Shown in pieces: positions 32,960 through 44,550 of a DNA stretch of 64,000 nucleotides (positions are counted from its first letter, which is position 1; every line of letters begins with the position of its first letter). The notes below the pieces were generated by a model. It ran no database searches, was not told the origin of the DNA, and saw only the letters and a list, made by a program, of their open reading frames with translations. A program made the translations under genes and the position numbers. The DNA is from Laccaria trichodermophora (Eukaryota > Basidiomycota > Agaricomycetes > Agaricales > Hydnangiaceae), in NCBI GenBank assembly GCA_018417955.1, contig JACTVC010000004.1, forward strand, positions 2,108,001 through 2,172,000. The letters are read 5' to 3'.

Positions 32960-34390
32960 ACAATTTTGATCAACACCAATGTCGTCCTCGACCATCATCG
33001 CCAGCTTCCTAAATCATATTTTGAACTTGGAATCGACAGCAACTGGATGACCTGGTTCTTACCTCTGGCTGTGTAAATGGAGGGTTATGGTATGTCTTCA
33101 TTGTTTTTGATTCCCCCTCTGATGAGCCCCAGTTTTCTGACAACGCACTTGTAGTTTCATCCCCTGGACTCAAATTGCGCACCTCAGATTCCACTGACAA
33201 TGTGTCTGGCATGTCTTATGAAGGAAGGAATAGTAGGTGAGCTGTAGAGGAGAGGATACCTGTTTAGGTGGAGGGTTAAGCTTTCAAGGCCGGTGCTGTA
33301 TCCCAGGTAAGAGCATCAGTCCAACAACCATCTCTTGCTAAGACACATCCAGAATCAATGCCAGATCCGACACGTTCAAGCCCTGCAAGGCCCATCGAAT
33401 CCCCTCCATCCCCTCAAATACAACAGTGCAGGCAGACATTTGCATATGTGCTCTTTCTTTTGGTTTGGCCCTAACTCCTCCAGCGCTAATTGGTCGGTGT
33501 TCCACAGGATCATTGGGCCTGTTCTCAAAAGCATCAAGCTCATAATCGCTAGGGTACTGTCCGATGTAGACGATGAATCAACATACATGCAGCGACGACG
33601 GGATAATTGGTCGGCATTTCTCAGGGTCATCAGGCCTGTCCTCAAAAGCATTAAAATCATACTTGCCAGACCCAGCCAATTTCAAACCTTTATACATGGG
33701 AATTCAAAGCAGACGATATTGCCTATATGATATTCAGTTTTGACAATTTCGGGCATGGTAAGGCTTGTTTTTTCTACTAGTTTCATGACCTTATCACTAG
33801 TACTTTCTCATCGTTAGCCCACCAGACATCCACCATAAAACACGATACACTTAAAAATATTCAACCGCCGGAAGCTCTCAGGGGTAAAATCGGTCTTGAA
33901 TCAACGCTCGGATGTTGGAACGAGGAGGTGTGCTTGCGGGTTGTGCAGTTGACCTCCGCTAAGTTGTCATACGCTCTCGTCAATATCAAAATGGGACACG
34001 GGGTGGCTTTAGTTCCCTTCCATGTGGGGGCGGATTCTGAAGATGGACGGCAAGCTCGCCGCAGTTTGATGTAAATTGTTACATGTTGGGAACACTTGGT
34101 ATGTTGTTATCCTATGCTAGCCTGTGTCACAGTCGTGTTTGACTTTTCTTTGCCAGCAACTATGTGCGGACATCAACATTGTAAGCTCCAGGGCACCGTG
34201 CTTTCCCCCATTCAACAACATCACCTACATCGGAAAAGTAAGCGAGTCAGAGTTGCCCTTGCCTTGCGTTACAATTGGTGAACTGCAGTATCTATAACCG
34301 ATCTCAACTCCTCCGTTGGGGCCATAACATTTACATGGAGTGCAGTGTAGTTAACGACATATGTAGATAGGGAATGTAGATGTAACGAGC
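32960..34390 (+). pseudogene. Decayed kinase-like copy (start of block 2)
   Basis: Collinear with about 19.6-21.45 kb: CCCAGTTTTCTGACAACGCA near 33130, the region around 33480-33720 with GGGCCTGTTCTCAAAAGCAT twice, and GACGATATTGCCTATATGAT at 33713. An internal tandem copy (33500 and 33610) is specific to this block. The frame is broken throughout. Homology to the block resumes near 46020 on the other side of a large insertion. Confidence 0.55.
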
Positions 34391-34519
34391 TTTTCCTGGT
34401 TTTCCTGGTTGTCGCTCAGGGCACACGATCCTTCCAGTTTACAGAGGGTGGATATTCGCGGAGGAGGTGTGCTTGAAGTCTACTTACAAGATTGTTGATC
34501 AACAACAAATTTGATCCCT

Positions 34520-34710
34520 CGATCGCGAGTATATACAAGAAGAGTAGTAGTGGGATAATAGATATACACCTGGAAGAGTGGGATTGATGCGCAAAGAGTG
34601 GGATCGAAACGATGATAGTGGGATTGAAAAGGGGAAAGTGTGATTGGAAAGGGAAGAGTGTGATTGTGTTGTGATAGTGGGATACAGTACTGATAGTGGG
34701 ATCAGCATAG
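34520..34710. repeat. Minisatellite of GATAGTGGGAT-like units
   Basis: Loose repeats of AGTGGGATTG, AGTGTGATTG and GATAGTGGGAT cover about 190 bp between the kinase-like relic and the MULE-like gene. Confidence 0.7.
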
Positions 34711-34877
34711 GTGCCTGACATTTCAATGTCTGACCACCTGCTCAAGAATTGTTAGGCAGAACATTTGTGGACAGAACATTTGTGTCCCAAGAAAATATGC
34801 AATTTTAATTTGAAAAAAACCTTCGCAACCCCCACCACCACTCACGGTTGAGCTAGCCGCCACAGGCGCTCCCAACG

Positions 34878-37800
34878 ATGCCTACGATAAACCTCGCCGA
34901 TGTTTCTTTGTCCAAACTCCGCAGCTATCGTGACTTTGTGAGTTCATTATCCATATATAGACCGTCCCCTTAAGTATCTTCTCAAGGCCTTCCAACCCGC
35001 CCTCGCTGATCAATCTCATCAACCATTTTTCTCCCTCGATTGCCATGAGAACTGGACGACACTTTCCAGCTATGAACTCTATGAGACATGGCTCAAAAAC
35101 TCGAAGGATCTAAGCCAGGATACTGGCCATGCACAAGCACTTATCGACGGTGCGACTGCGCGCGATATCAAGCAATTTCGAGACATTGTAAGCATCATAG
35201 TAATAAAATTCCCACTACCTCAATGTGTTTCACAGATTACAACACCAGCATACGCCAAGAAGGACTACTTCTCAACCGACAACTTCCATGACTGGATTCG
35301 TCCAGTGGCATTTGAAGCATGGATGCTCTGGTTTAGGGAAGGAGTAAAGGAAGTGGGGTCACGTCCATCTTCCCGGATGTCATCATATACATCCTTGTCT
35401 ATTTCACTGTTAGTACCTCTGCATATCCGATGCTTTTGTTGAATTAATCTTCTATTAATAGCCCTCCCTCGTGTATGTCTGAGACAGCAGACTTGAGCTC
35501 AGACAATGAGAGGATTCTACCACGCTATCCCCCCTCATCACAGGCAACCTCGTCTGTGTACTCCATAACTGCGAGCTCTCCTGATGTCATCGTCATTTTG
35601 GACTCGGACGATGACGAAGGTGAAATGTGCCAGAACTCACTGGTTGTTGTGAGTCACATTGTTAAAAGGGAACAGAAGGAACAAGAAGAAATCCCTCAAG
35701 CTATTAAACGTGAGTTTTTGTCCTTCGTAGGTCATACCCTTAGTTTACCGTCTAATTACCACAGGTTCATGCTCAATCTCCCCAGAGATTGAATTCCCAC
35801 ATGTTTCCTCAGCAGGTATCACAGCCGTTAAGGGGAAATCTTCGAAAGGAAAAGCCAGGATACCCACAGACACCTGGCCGAAGCCCTCTGATCCTGTCAA
35901 ACTCACCTCGAAACTCACTGTCAACTCAATATCAACTATTACCTCACTACCATCAATGTGGACAGTTCCCCGGAACAACTCAGCCACACTTGTCGATCTT
36001 TCGGCACTGGACAGCCTTCCGCAGAAGCCCAATGGTGATGAATATTCAATTGATGCTCTAATTCGAGCTGAGGTATGTCTTAACGCTAGCCTTCGCCCAG
36101 ATAATTCACTCTTTTCATTTCATGCAGGATCAAGACTCCTGGGGAGGGTCAGCTGGTCGCTCTGCTGGGGAAGTCTACGTCTTTGGGTTTGATGACGATG
36201 ACCCCGCAGAAAGTGTCCACTGCCGCCGCGCATACCTTCACTGCAACGGCGTTGATATATGTGAACATTTTGATCAGGATATCCTTGAAGACTGTGAGCG
36301 TTATGAGCCTGATCCTCATGAGATGCGAGAGCTCTGGTATCGTGAGCTTGACACTAATTCTCGTGAGGCACTGGAGGAAGCGAACATCGTTTCAAGGTGA
36401 GAATTGTTTGTGAATTGACTTCAAAACATCTGATTTGTGACCAACAGGTTTTATGCCGAGGTACAAAAGCTCAAGTGCAAGGTTCCATGCACCGGAAAGC
36501 CTGTCATGCGAAAAATGGCCTTGGTGTGTCCAGGTTCTCGGATCTCCTGTTCTTATCATTAACTTATTGCCTTCGAAGGGACGCTCAAAATATGGGAAGG
36601 AGTATTTCATTGGTTGCTCGGTGTGGAAGTATAATGAACGCGATAACCATCGGTACCTCCCCATCCCTTCGAACGTTGATGAAGAGATACTGGCTAAGGT
36701 TATGGATAATGATGGGGTGCTGCCATTAAATATTGCATCTAACGTGAATGCAACCTGTGTCTTGGCTGTTCATCCAAGAGTTGCGTTGAAGGCGTGTCAT
36801 GAGTAAATTAGAGTCATGTTCAACCTATATATCCCAAATAAAAATTCCCTAGCGTACTCACACATTATAGATGGCAAAATCTCACATGGAAAAATTATTG
36901 AACGAAAATGCCCAACTCGTATGGCCATTTATATCCCTGTTGACGCTTCCATTCGCAAGGCAATCGTTTACTTGCGAAACCCACATAATCACCCAATGTA
37001 TCTGAAGACCAAGCCAAGTACCGGGGAGAAAGATCAACTCAGGCAAGCAATCAGTGCAGCTGGAAAGCGTGGGCTCACCATTTGCAAGCTGATCAATGGT
37101 ATAGTATTCTGATTCTTAGGTTTGACTTGATATTTACCCCTCAGGAATTCCAGCGCCATCGACATCTGCTATTTACAACAGCATGTCTCTACCAATCACA
37201 CCCCCTGCATACATGGATCACCGCAAATTAAGAGACGAAATTCGGAAAGAAAAAATGAAGGACCATCCAAAGGGATTAGGTTGGGAAGGTTTGCGTAATT
37301 TTACAGCAATTATATCAATTGGTAGCTCACTGATTTATAAAGGCCTCCTACACGAACACATGCAACGTGAATTGAAGCTCTCTGCTGATAAATGCTACAT
37401 CCAGGCAGTCATGGTTACTCCTGAAGCAAAATGGGTCATTACGATACATCCGCGTCTTGCAAAACATTTCCACTCTGTTCTTTATCTTTGTATTGACTAT
37501 ACCTTCAAACAAGTGAAAGGTGATGTTGATGAATGGGAAGTTGTTGGTTTTTTGGATCGCTTCAAACGCCGTAAGTAATTTTTTGATCAATCAGCTGTTT
37601 CAAACACCAGGTGTCTCTACATTTTGTCCAATCCAGGTGTAACACTGGCACACTTCTATTGTGATAGGAATACCTGGAATGCCTTTGGTCGACTGTTTTC
37701 CGAGCTCTTTCGAATTATTCCTGAGCTTACTGGATCAATTTTAAAGTTCTTTGCTTTCTTTCCTGGCGATCCTAAGGCGCTCCTATGAGCAATCATTTTA

Positions 37801-39731
37801 GATGCTGAAGCTCCACAAGCGCAGGGATTAGGTGACGAATTACTAGTATATGTTGCAAAGTATGTGCCGGAGAACACATCAGCTGTTCCAAGAAACGCAC
37901 TGGAATTGTTGATGATTGTCTTGAAGACTTGTTGCATTCACTTCGAGAGGTTTGCACCATACTTCATTCAACTCAACTACCTCCATATCCTTACGTCCAT
38001 AAGGAACATCGACAAACTTCCAGCTACAGTATCCAGAGAAACCATCACCCGTTTGAAAGGATTCATGGGACTTCGGAGTCACGATGAAATTCAAGAATGG
38101 TGTGAATTCTGCCGGAATTCCTTAGATAAGTCAGTACAAGGTAAGCTGGTAAAAATTTGCACCGAAAGTTCACACTCACTTAATGCGCTTAGACTGGTAT
38201 CAACAGAAAGTCAACAATCCATGGCTTTTGCCATCTCTCAATGCTTTCCTGTCAAAGATGGATGGTACAAGCTGGAATTTGACACCCAACCATTCCAATC
38301 TCATTGAAGGTGGTCACTCGGGAACAAACGATGTTACATCCATAGGCAAGGAAATTGGCGAAGCTGTCACAAGGTACCTTCAAAGTGTAATTTTTGTTGT
38401 CATTTAATCTACCCTTCCAGCGCACGTGAACTTGACAATAAAGTTGCTAATGAACTTGAGGCAATGGAACAGAATGCTGTTCTGCCTAAGCGCTGGAATG
38501 GGCCGTCCGAAAGGGAACACCTAAATACCCAGTGTCGGGCTTGGGGTCATGCAAAACAGAAGGACTGTGATGATAAACTCACTCACCATGATGAGTTCAC
38601 CGCCGAGCTTCAGATGCTTTCATCTCAGCAGGCTGATTCGTTAAAACTAGATAAATCTCTTCAGGCACAGATCCAGACGCTACGAGATAATCAGAGTGCC
38701 AATTGGAAGGAAGAAATCAAGGCCCTCCAGCAACAAGTCGAAGCAGAGAAGGAAAGGCGACGAGGATACAAAAATCGGCGGCAAGTTGTTAACAAATCCA
38801 TCCAGGAACTCAAGGACAATGGCTTAAGTGGGGCTCGAGTTCATGGGCGCCGTCCAGCATTATCAGTTAAAAGCAAAACAGTGGATAAAGACCTACCTGA
38901 GGGGCCTGGTACGTCGTTGCTCTGTAGGTATTCCAATATTCAACCAATATTATTCATATAGGGAACAACGTGGATTTATTGGAGGAATCTACCTCAACAA
39001 TTCCTCCAGGTGACATGCATCTTAACAAAGATGACACAAACACACAGAGTACATCGCTGGTTAAGTCACTCACTGCGATGCTCAATAGTCAAGAGGACGA
39101 TTGCGGCTTGAATGAGAACGCCGGTGAGTTATTCATTGCCTTGCATGCAAAATTGCATTTGCCAAAACTCTTTGTCCTAGTTGGTCTGTTCCCCGACATG
39201 CCAGTCAATTACTATGACCATGGCCATCCTCCCATCAACAGTCCCAACGCTTTCGGTTCTGGCTTTGATTTTGACTTCAATGAATTTGATTTCACAAATA
39301 TGGACAACTTTGACTTCGAAAACATGGACGTCAATGCTCTGGGTTCAGCAAATCTGGATGTCGGCGCAACAATTGATTATGAACAGGCCTTCATGGAAGC
39401 TGTGTTATCGATAGGTGTACAGGAAAATAGGCCTGACTATTTTATAGCAGACAGCTCTCAGCTCATTTTGCCCCTGTACCCTTCTCATCCCAACATCGAC
39501 ACAATGTCGTCTATTGGTACTTTGGCAGGCCTCAGTTCCTCTCCAGTTCTGACATCCGGCAGTGGCAGTGGCGTGCTCAGTGTGCCTATCCTTCCAAAAC
39601 CCGATGGTGATCACCGCCGGCCCACTAAGCGCAGAAAGGTCGACGAGGTTAACGCAGCCCACATTCTTCCCGAAGGTCTTCAACAAAGCCGAACAAAGAG
39701 TGCTAAGGCCACAGCAGCTCTGCGGGAATAG
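34878..39731 (+). pseudogene. MULE/GCM-type transposase-like gene, multi-exon, one nonsense codon
   Basis: ATG at 34878 begins 'MPTINLADVSLSKLRSY'. Short introns (for example about 34938-34985, 35189-35237, 35410-35461) lead to an acidic region, then a zinc-finger-like block typical of WRKY-GCM1 domains ('LKCKVPCTGKPVMRK', '..GKEYFIGCSVWKYNERDNHRY'), 'FLRNPHNHPM', and a DDE-like core: 'CIDYTFKQVKGDVDEWEVV' (about 37490-37545, first Asp), a middle Asp candidate in 'ILDAEAPQAQG', and 'NLIEGGHSGTND' (about 38297) with the Glu. A coiled coil (38600-38790) and an acidic tail with the nuclear signal 'RRPTKRRKVDE' follow; stop at 39729. An in-frame TGA at 37796-37798 interrupts the core. I found no flanking inverted repeats, so a host-adapted or immobile copy is possible. 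Confidence 0.6.
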
Positions 39732-40105
39732 CTTACTATGGACACTTAAGTTAGTTTACACGAAACTACATACATATTAAAATCTCCAGATTCAATAGAT
39801 CAGGATTTTCAAATAATGTGAATGACACTGCAAGAACAGTGGCCAAAGAGACATTAGAGCCAAAGATCATTTGGATTGTGTCACTGAAAGTACTAAATGG
39901 AATATTTGGAAATGGTTGTTGCACTGGAGTGGTGGCAGATGCACATAAAAGTAAATTTGACCAGATAAAAAGCCAGACTAGAATCCAGTGCTGGAGTACA
40001 AGAGAGATAACTGATGATAGTAACAAACAAGCCAGTCTGAAAAAAGAAGTAGAACTATTGTACAAATCAGTTATCTTTGTCCAGGCTCAAACCATAGTAA
40101 AAAAG
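39732..40105. other. Intergenic between the MULE-like gene and element B
   Basis: AT-rich. A minus-strand frame (39766-40065) is hydrophobic at its start and could encode a small membrane or secreted peptide, but it has no recognisable family and may be chance. Confidence 0.35.
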
Positions 40106-41828
40106 CAGTACTTTATTGTGCCCTACCTATTCCTGTCGGACTCTGGTCATTCCTGCGGATTCCGGTGGAATGGGACCGGACTCCGGTGGAATCCACAGGA
40201 ATGGGACTGGAATCCAGTGGAATCCGCCAGAGTCCTGTGGAATCCGCCGGAGTCCTGCGGAATCCAGCGGAATCCAGTTGAATAAGACCACAATCCACCA
40301 TAAATAGCAGTACTTTACCCTCCCCCACATGCTCTGATCAGAGTATCTACAATCAGAATGGATCAGCACTGATCTAGAGGTCAGGTGACTTAATCTGCAT
40401 TGATTCAACTCAATACTCAGAATTTCTTATAAAATTCACATCTAGTCAAGTCATTCATCTCAATAAATCAAATTTTAATGTATTTTATTAATAACATGAG
40501 TCTATTTTACTACATACAGTGCATATTAAGGAGGACAAGGAAGAGGGGATGGATAAGGGGCAGGGACAAGGAAATGGGGAGGGACAGGGAAGGGGGCAGG
40601 GAAAAGGAAGGGGGCAGAGACAATGAAATAAGGGGGGAAGGGAAAAGGAAAAAGGAAGGGGGGAAGGGAAAAGGGAAAAGGAAGGGGGGGCACAAGAAAT
40701 AGGGGATTGACAAGGGAAGGGGGAGGGAAAAGGGAAGGGGGATGGAAAAGGGAAGGGGGAGGGAAAAGGGAAGGGACAGGGAAAAGGGAGGGGAGGGACA
40801 GGGAAGGGGGAGGACAAAGGAAGGGGGAGGGAAAAGGAAAGGGGAGGGAATAGGAAGGAGGAGGGAATAGGAAGGAGGAGGGAATAGGAAGGGGGGAGGG
40901 AAAAGGAAGGGGGCTCGTCGTCGTCCGTTGACGTGCGGCCGTCTCGTCGTCGCTGACGTGTCGTCCATCGACGTGACGTGTTGTTGTCGTCCGTTGATGT
41001 GTCGTTGTCGTCCTCGTCCGTTGACGTGTCGTCCTCGTCGTCGCTGACGTGTTGTGCGTGGTCGTCGTGTGTTGACGTGACGCGTCGTCGTCGTGCATTG
41101 ACGTGTCGTCCGTCATCGTCATGTGCTGACGTGGGTGTCCGTTGGCGTGGTCATCGTCCGTTGACGTGGTGGTGGTGCATTGACGTGGGCGTCCGTTGGC
41201 GTGTTCGTGTCGTTGTTGGCATTGGCGTCTGTTGATGTGGCCATCCGTTGACGTCGTGGGGCGTGTCGTGGTCCATGGGCGTGGTCATGGTGGTTGTGTG
41301 TTGACGTGGTCGTCCCTCGCGGTCCGTTTTCGTCGCCTCGACCTCGCCGGGGCTCGTTTGCGTGCTGACGTGGCGTTGCCGCGTTATTGTTGACGTGGTT
41401 GTTGTTGGCGGTCGACGACGTTTGTGGGCGGTGGTGGCCACAGGTGACCGTGGTGACGTGGCGTGGGTGGGTAGCGGGCACGCGTTTACGAGGAGTGGGG
41501 ACGATAGTGGTGGTGGGAGGAGAGGTTGGTGGTGGTGGGAGGAGAGAGGGTTGTGTTTGGATGAGCGTGAAAGCTGTTGCCAAACAAACAATTGTTTGGC
41601 AATGGGCTTGTGCCAAACAAACCGGATTCCGGTTGCATTCCGTTTTTGCCAATCTGGGGACCATTCCAGTCACAATTCCGGAATGCCGAAATTCCGCCGG
41701 AATGGTAAAGCACCGGAATGAAGAAAATAGCAGGCCTCTCTGCTAAATTTCACTCCTCCGGAATCCACCGGAATCCACAGGAATGACCAGAATCCTGCAG
41801 GAATTAGGGGGGCACTGATAAGACCTCC
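40106..41828. mobile_element. Non-autonomous hAT-like element B (co-varying-end family)
   Basis: The left end CAGTACTTTATTGTGCCC and the right end, read inward, GAGGTCTTATCAGTGCCC are followed on both sides by ATTCCTG and by TCTGGTCATTCCTG and GGATTCCGGTGG. The end repeats here are GGAATCC..CCGGA units. Internal order is as in element A: AT-rich segment with CTATTTTACTACATACA (about 40503), purine tract (40530-40910), then a CpG-rich segment of GTCGTC/TTGACGTG (40915-41480). A second CAGTACTTTACCC at 40308 may be a nested end. No matching 8-bp duplication is visible (TAAAAAAG against CAACTTGT), so one flank has changed. Confidence 0.7.
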
Positions 41829-42473
41829 AACTTGTACCAGAATGACTTTAATTCTAACTCACTCAAACTTTCATCATTCTGCTTGATTCAATTTTTGGAT
41901 ATTGACATTTTAAGTATGAAAATATACTCACCATCTATCAATATTTGGTATGCATCAAATAATTTACAGTTGCTACATTACAGTTTGCCTGAGTCTTTAG
42001 GAGATGTAATTCGGTTTCAGTCATTGCTATGTCAAACCTTCATTAAATTTTCTAAGAATTGGTGGAATGATGGGTATTTATATGTTTAACCATGATATAT
42101 AACCAGTTTATTTTTTAGAGTAATAATAATTGAGATACAAATGGTTTATATTGCTACAACAAAGTTTATGCAAAAAGACCAGTCCTAGGTGGTCCAGTTT
42201 GGTTCCCTCAATATCTAAGTCAGTCCTGGACTGGTTGCAGTCCACGGTTGCATGTTTTTGGGGCAAAAAACTGGACTGAACCAGACCTGCAAACACTACT
42301 TCAGTCTCCCATTTTTGGGTACCTATGAGGTTATCCAATTCTTTGAATTAGGGAACCTTAGTGGTACCCCATTCCAGAGTGGTATGACCCTCATACCAAT
42401 TCCATCATAACATGGTATGGATGCCACATAATTTCACCTCATACCATACCATTCCATACCATACCATCATTCC
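41829..42473. other. AT-rich intergenic with ACCATACC repeats
   Basis: No sustained frame. At 42365-42480 short repeats of CATACCATACCATTCC and GGTATGG occur on both strands, resembling a transposon terminus; no partner end was found. Confidence 0.4.
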
Positions 42474-42707
42474 ATGGCTGTCACAGGGTGTCTGGGGTCC
42501 TTTTTACAAAATATGAAAATTATTTCTCCAGGCTGCAATACTGATCCATTGGGCTCCATTTTTTGTGGAGTGGTTCTTCAGATTTCTTCAGACATTAAGA
42601 GAAGTCCGATCCCTATCATCATTGACTCAGGGTCTGACATCATGCTAATCTCACAAAAGGCGCTCAATCAAATGAACAATCTGCCTAAAGTTCGAACCAG
42701 ACAATGA
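42474..42707 (+). pseudogene. Retropepsin fragment of an LTR retrotransposon
   Basis: The frame contains 'PIPIIIDSGSDIMLISQKAL', with the D-S-G active-site triad of retroviral-type aspartic proteases as found in gag-pol of Ty3/Gypsy elements. It stops at 42707 without RT or integrase following. It is an isolated relic; strand and motif are clear, the element type is inference. Confidence 0.65.
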
Positions 42708-42779
42708 ATCCACTAGTGGGAACCACTATTTATGATATAAACAATGTACACTAACCAGGCAAAAAGATTGTCTGGTCAT

Positions 42780-42917
42780 TTTTTGGACAAAGTTGGTGTT
42801 GTAACACAAGAACCAAACATTTTAAGAACTAAGATCTGGTGTATGGGACATAGCTAAGTAGGTGTAGATTGTACATACCAAGTCTGGGAATGAACAAATG
42901 AAAACTCAGGATAAGGC
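42780..42917. repeat. Third copy of the sequence forming the 607-bp inverted repeat
   Basis: TTTTTTGGACAAAGTTGGT through GGTGTAGATTGTACATACC to CTCAGGATAAGG matches, with some divergence, the reverse complement of 45845-46000 and the outer end of the left arm at 44551. It is cut at 42918 by a CTGTACTTTCCAGTCCCCC end. Confidence 0.65.
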
Positions 42918-43110
42918 CTGTACTTTCCAGTCCCCCCCAATTCCTGCAGGACTGGCCATAGTCCTGCAGGAATCCTCAGGACTTTGCAGGATTATAAGCC
43001 AAAGTTGTAAGACTGGTAGCCAGTCCTGCCAAGCTTGGAAGAGTTTGGCAAGACTCAGCAGAGTTTGGCAAGATTTGGACAGAGCTTGGCAGGACTTCTG
43101 CTAAATTAGA
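42918..43110. mobile_element. Partial element D of the co-varying-end family
   Basis: Begins CTGTACTTTCCAGTCCCCCC, followed by CAATTCCTGCAGGACTGG and repeats of TCCTGCAGGAATCCTCAGGA, like the end of element A. It then passes into TTGGCAAGACT/TTGGCAGGACT repeats. The opposite end is missing. Confidence 0.5.
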
Positions 43111-43144
43111 GGATATCATGGAAAATGCACTTGTTATGAGATAT

Positions 43145-43262
43145 ATATACAGTAATATACACTTCTTTTCCCTATTTTTTGCTCTTCTTTGTACACTAAT
43201 ATACACTTCTTTTCTTGTAGACTTCTCCTCCTACACTAATATACACTTCTTTCCTTCTGATT
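43145..43262. repeat. Tandem repeat containing TAATATACACTTCTTTTC
   Basis: Three copies (near 43153, 43197 and 43236) at about 40-bp spacing. Confidence 0.7.
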
Positions 43263-44290
43263 CTTGTTGTTGTATAATTACTCCCCATCTGACTCCTCTT
43301 CTGTCTTCATCAAGCCCAATATCAACTTCTGGTTCTTCCCTGGACTTCCTTTTCTGCTTGTTGATGGTGTATTTAGTATGATAAAAAAGCATAACATGAA
43401 TAAACCAATTGAAGTTTCCAGTAGTCATCCGCTTGGCTATAGATTAATAGCCTCCAAGCCATGCATTGAGTTGTTCACAAACTTGAGTATTGAAGGCTTG
43501 ATGTCTGTAGGGCTGTCCATTCTCATCATATTCAACAATAACCAGATTTGGAGCCACATCATTTGCTGATGCAGGATTGCAAAATGTTCAGCAGAGCCAA
43601 TCCAGAAGCTTATGATTGATCTAATGATAAGAATCCACAATAAACTGGGTTGTCCACTTCCATGTCTCCCAGCTTCCATTGGTGACTGCAGTTGCTAAAA
43701 CTTGGCAAGCTTTATCAATGCATATATAGTCAGGATGTGATTCTTCAGTTGGATAAACAGATCCTAGGAAGTTCAGAATATTTGTTGTTGATTTTGATCA
43801 AGCAAATTTGGTCCAAGCAATAACAACATCACAAGGAGCACAAAGTGTTTCAAGACAGTAGTAACACCCAGGGCTGAAATAATTTGGTGGCAAAGGTGGG
43901 TCACTAGCAGGATCATCATGTCGTTGGGCAATGGGTCCTCATGAGGCTGGCTGCCATGCATAACTCTCTGCTGGTTGTTGAAGCATTCTGTGAATGCCTG
44001 ATCGAACATTATGCTGAGTATACTTTTTGAATGTGTTCCATTCTCTTTGGTGATCTTGACAAGCAGAAGTTTCATCAACTCTCCTATTACCACAGTCATG
44101 AACCAAGCAGTATGAGGCCAGAGACAGGTCACAGAGAGATCCACCACGAGAATTTTTAAGGTTGTTATAACAATTGTCAAATGCACAATGCTATAAAATG
44201 TTATCAGAATTCTTTTCAAAATTGAACTCAGAGAAATCTTACAGTTGGGCCCATTACAATTCCATCAAGGACTACCATTTTGACATATTT
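43240..44290 (-). pseudogene. KDZ-type (CxC5/CxC6) transposase relic
   Basis: Read on the minus strand from about 44290: 'GEERKYVKMVVLDGIVMGPT', a short intron, then 'FDNCYNNLKNSRGGSLC', 'YCLVHDCGNRRVDETSACQDHQREWN', 'SVYPTEESHPDYICIDKAC', 'IVDSYH', 'APNLVIVEYDENGQ' and 'NTQVCEQLNAWLGG', ending with 'TTGNFNWFIHVMLFYHTK'. The order and Cys/His spacing match mushroom proteins annotated as CxC5/CxC6 cysteine clusters associated with KDZ (Kyakuja-Dileera-Zisupton) transposases. Frameshifts (near 43930) and an in-frame stop in the 'IVDSYH' region break it, and its upstream part is cut at about 44306. It is non-functional. Confidence 0.75.
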
Positions 44291-44306
44291 TCGTTCTTCA
44301 CCTGCG

Positions 44307-44550
44307 CCCATTAGGCACATTTTGGTCACATATTAAATAAACAAATCAGCCTCATATGATGGCCCATTTTGAAGGGCACACTTTTTCTGTGGCCAGGAAT
44401 TCCATGATATTTGCATCTTGGAGCTTACTTGAATTAAATTTCAAATGTGCATGGTAGGCATATGGGAAGAATATGGGAGAGCATTAATGCCTCCAATCAA
44501 CATTTGCTTACTCATGTGCCCATTGGCCAAATAGCCAGTTCTCCCCTGTG
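44307..44550. mobile_element. Right half of a foldback element
   Basis: Matches 48415-48654 (CCCATTAGGCACATTTTGGT.. to GCCAGTTCTCCCCTGTG), so it is the right arm of the element at 47821-48654. The left arm is absent; the KDZ relic abuts instead. Confidence 0.8.

Noticed and set aside
40478..41746. Pro/Ser/Phe-rich and Thr/His-rich frames
   Set aside because: Same cause: purine tract and CpG repeats of element B, with no conserved domain.
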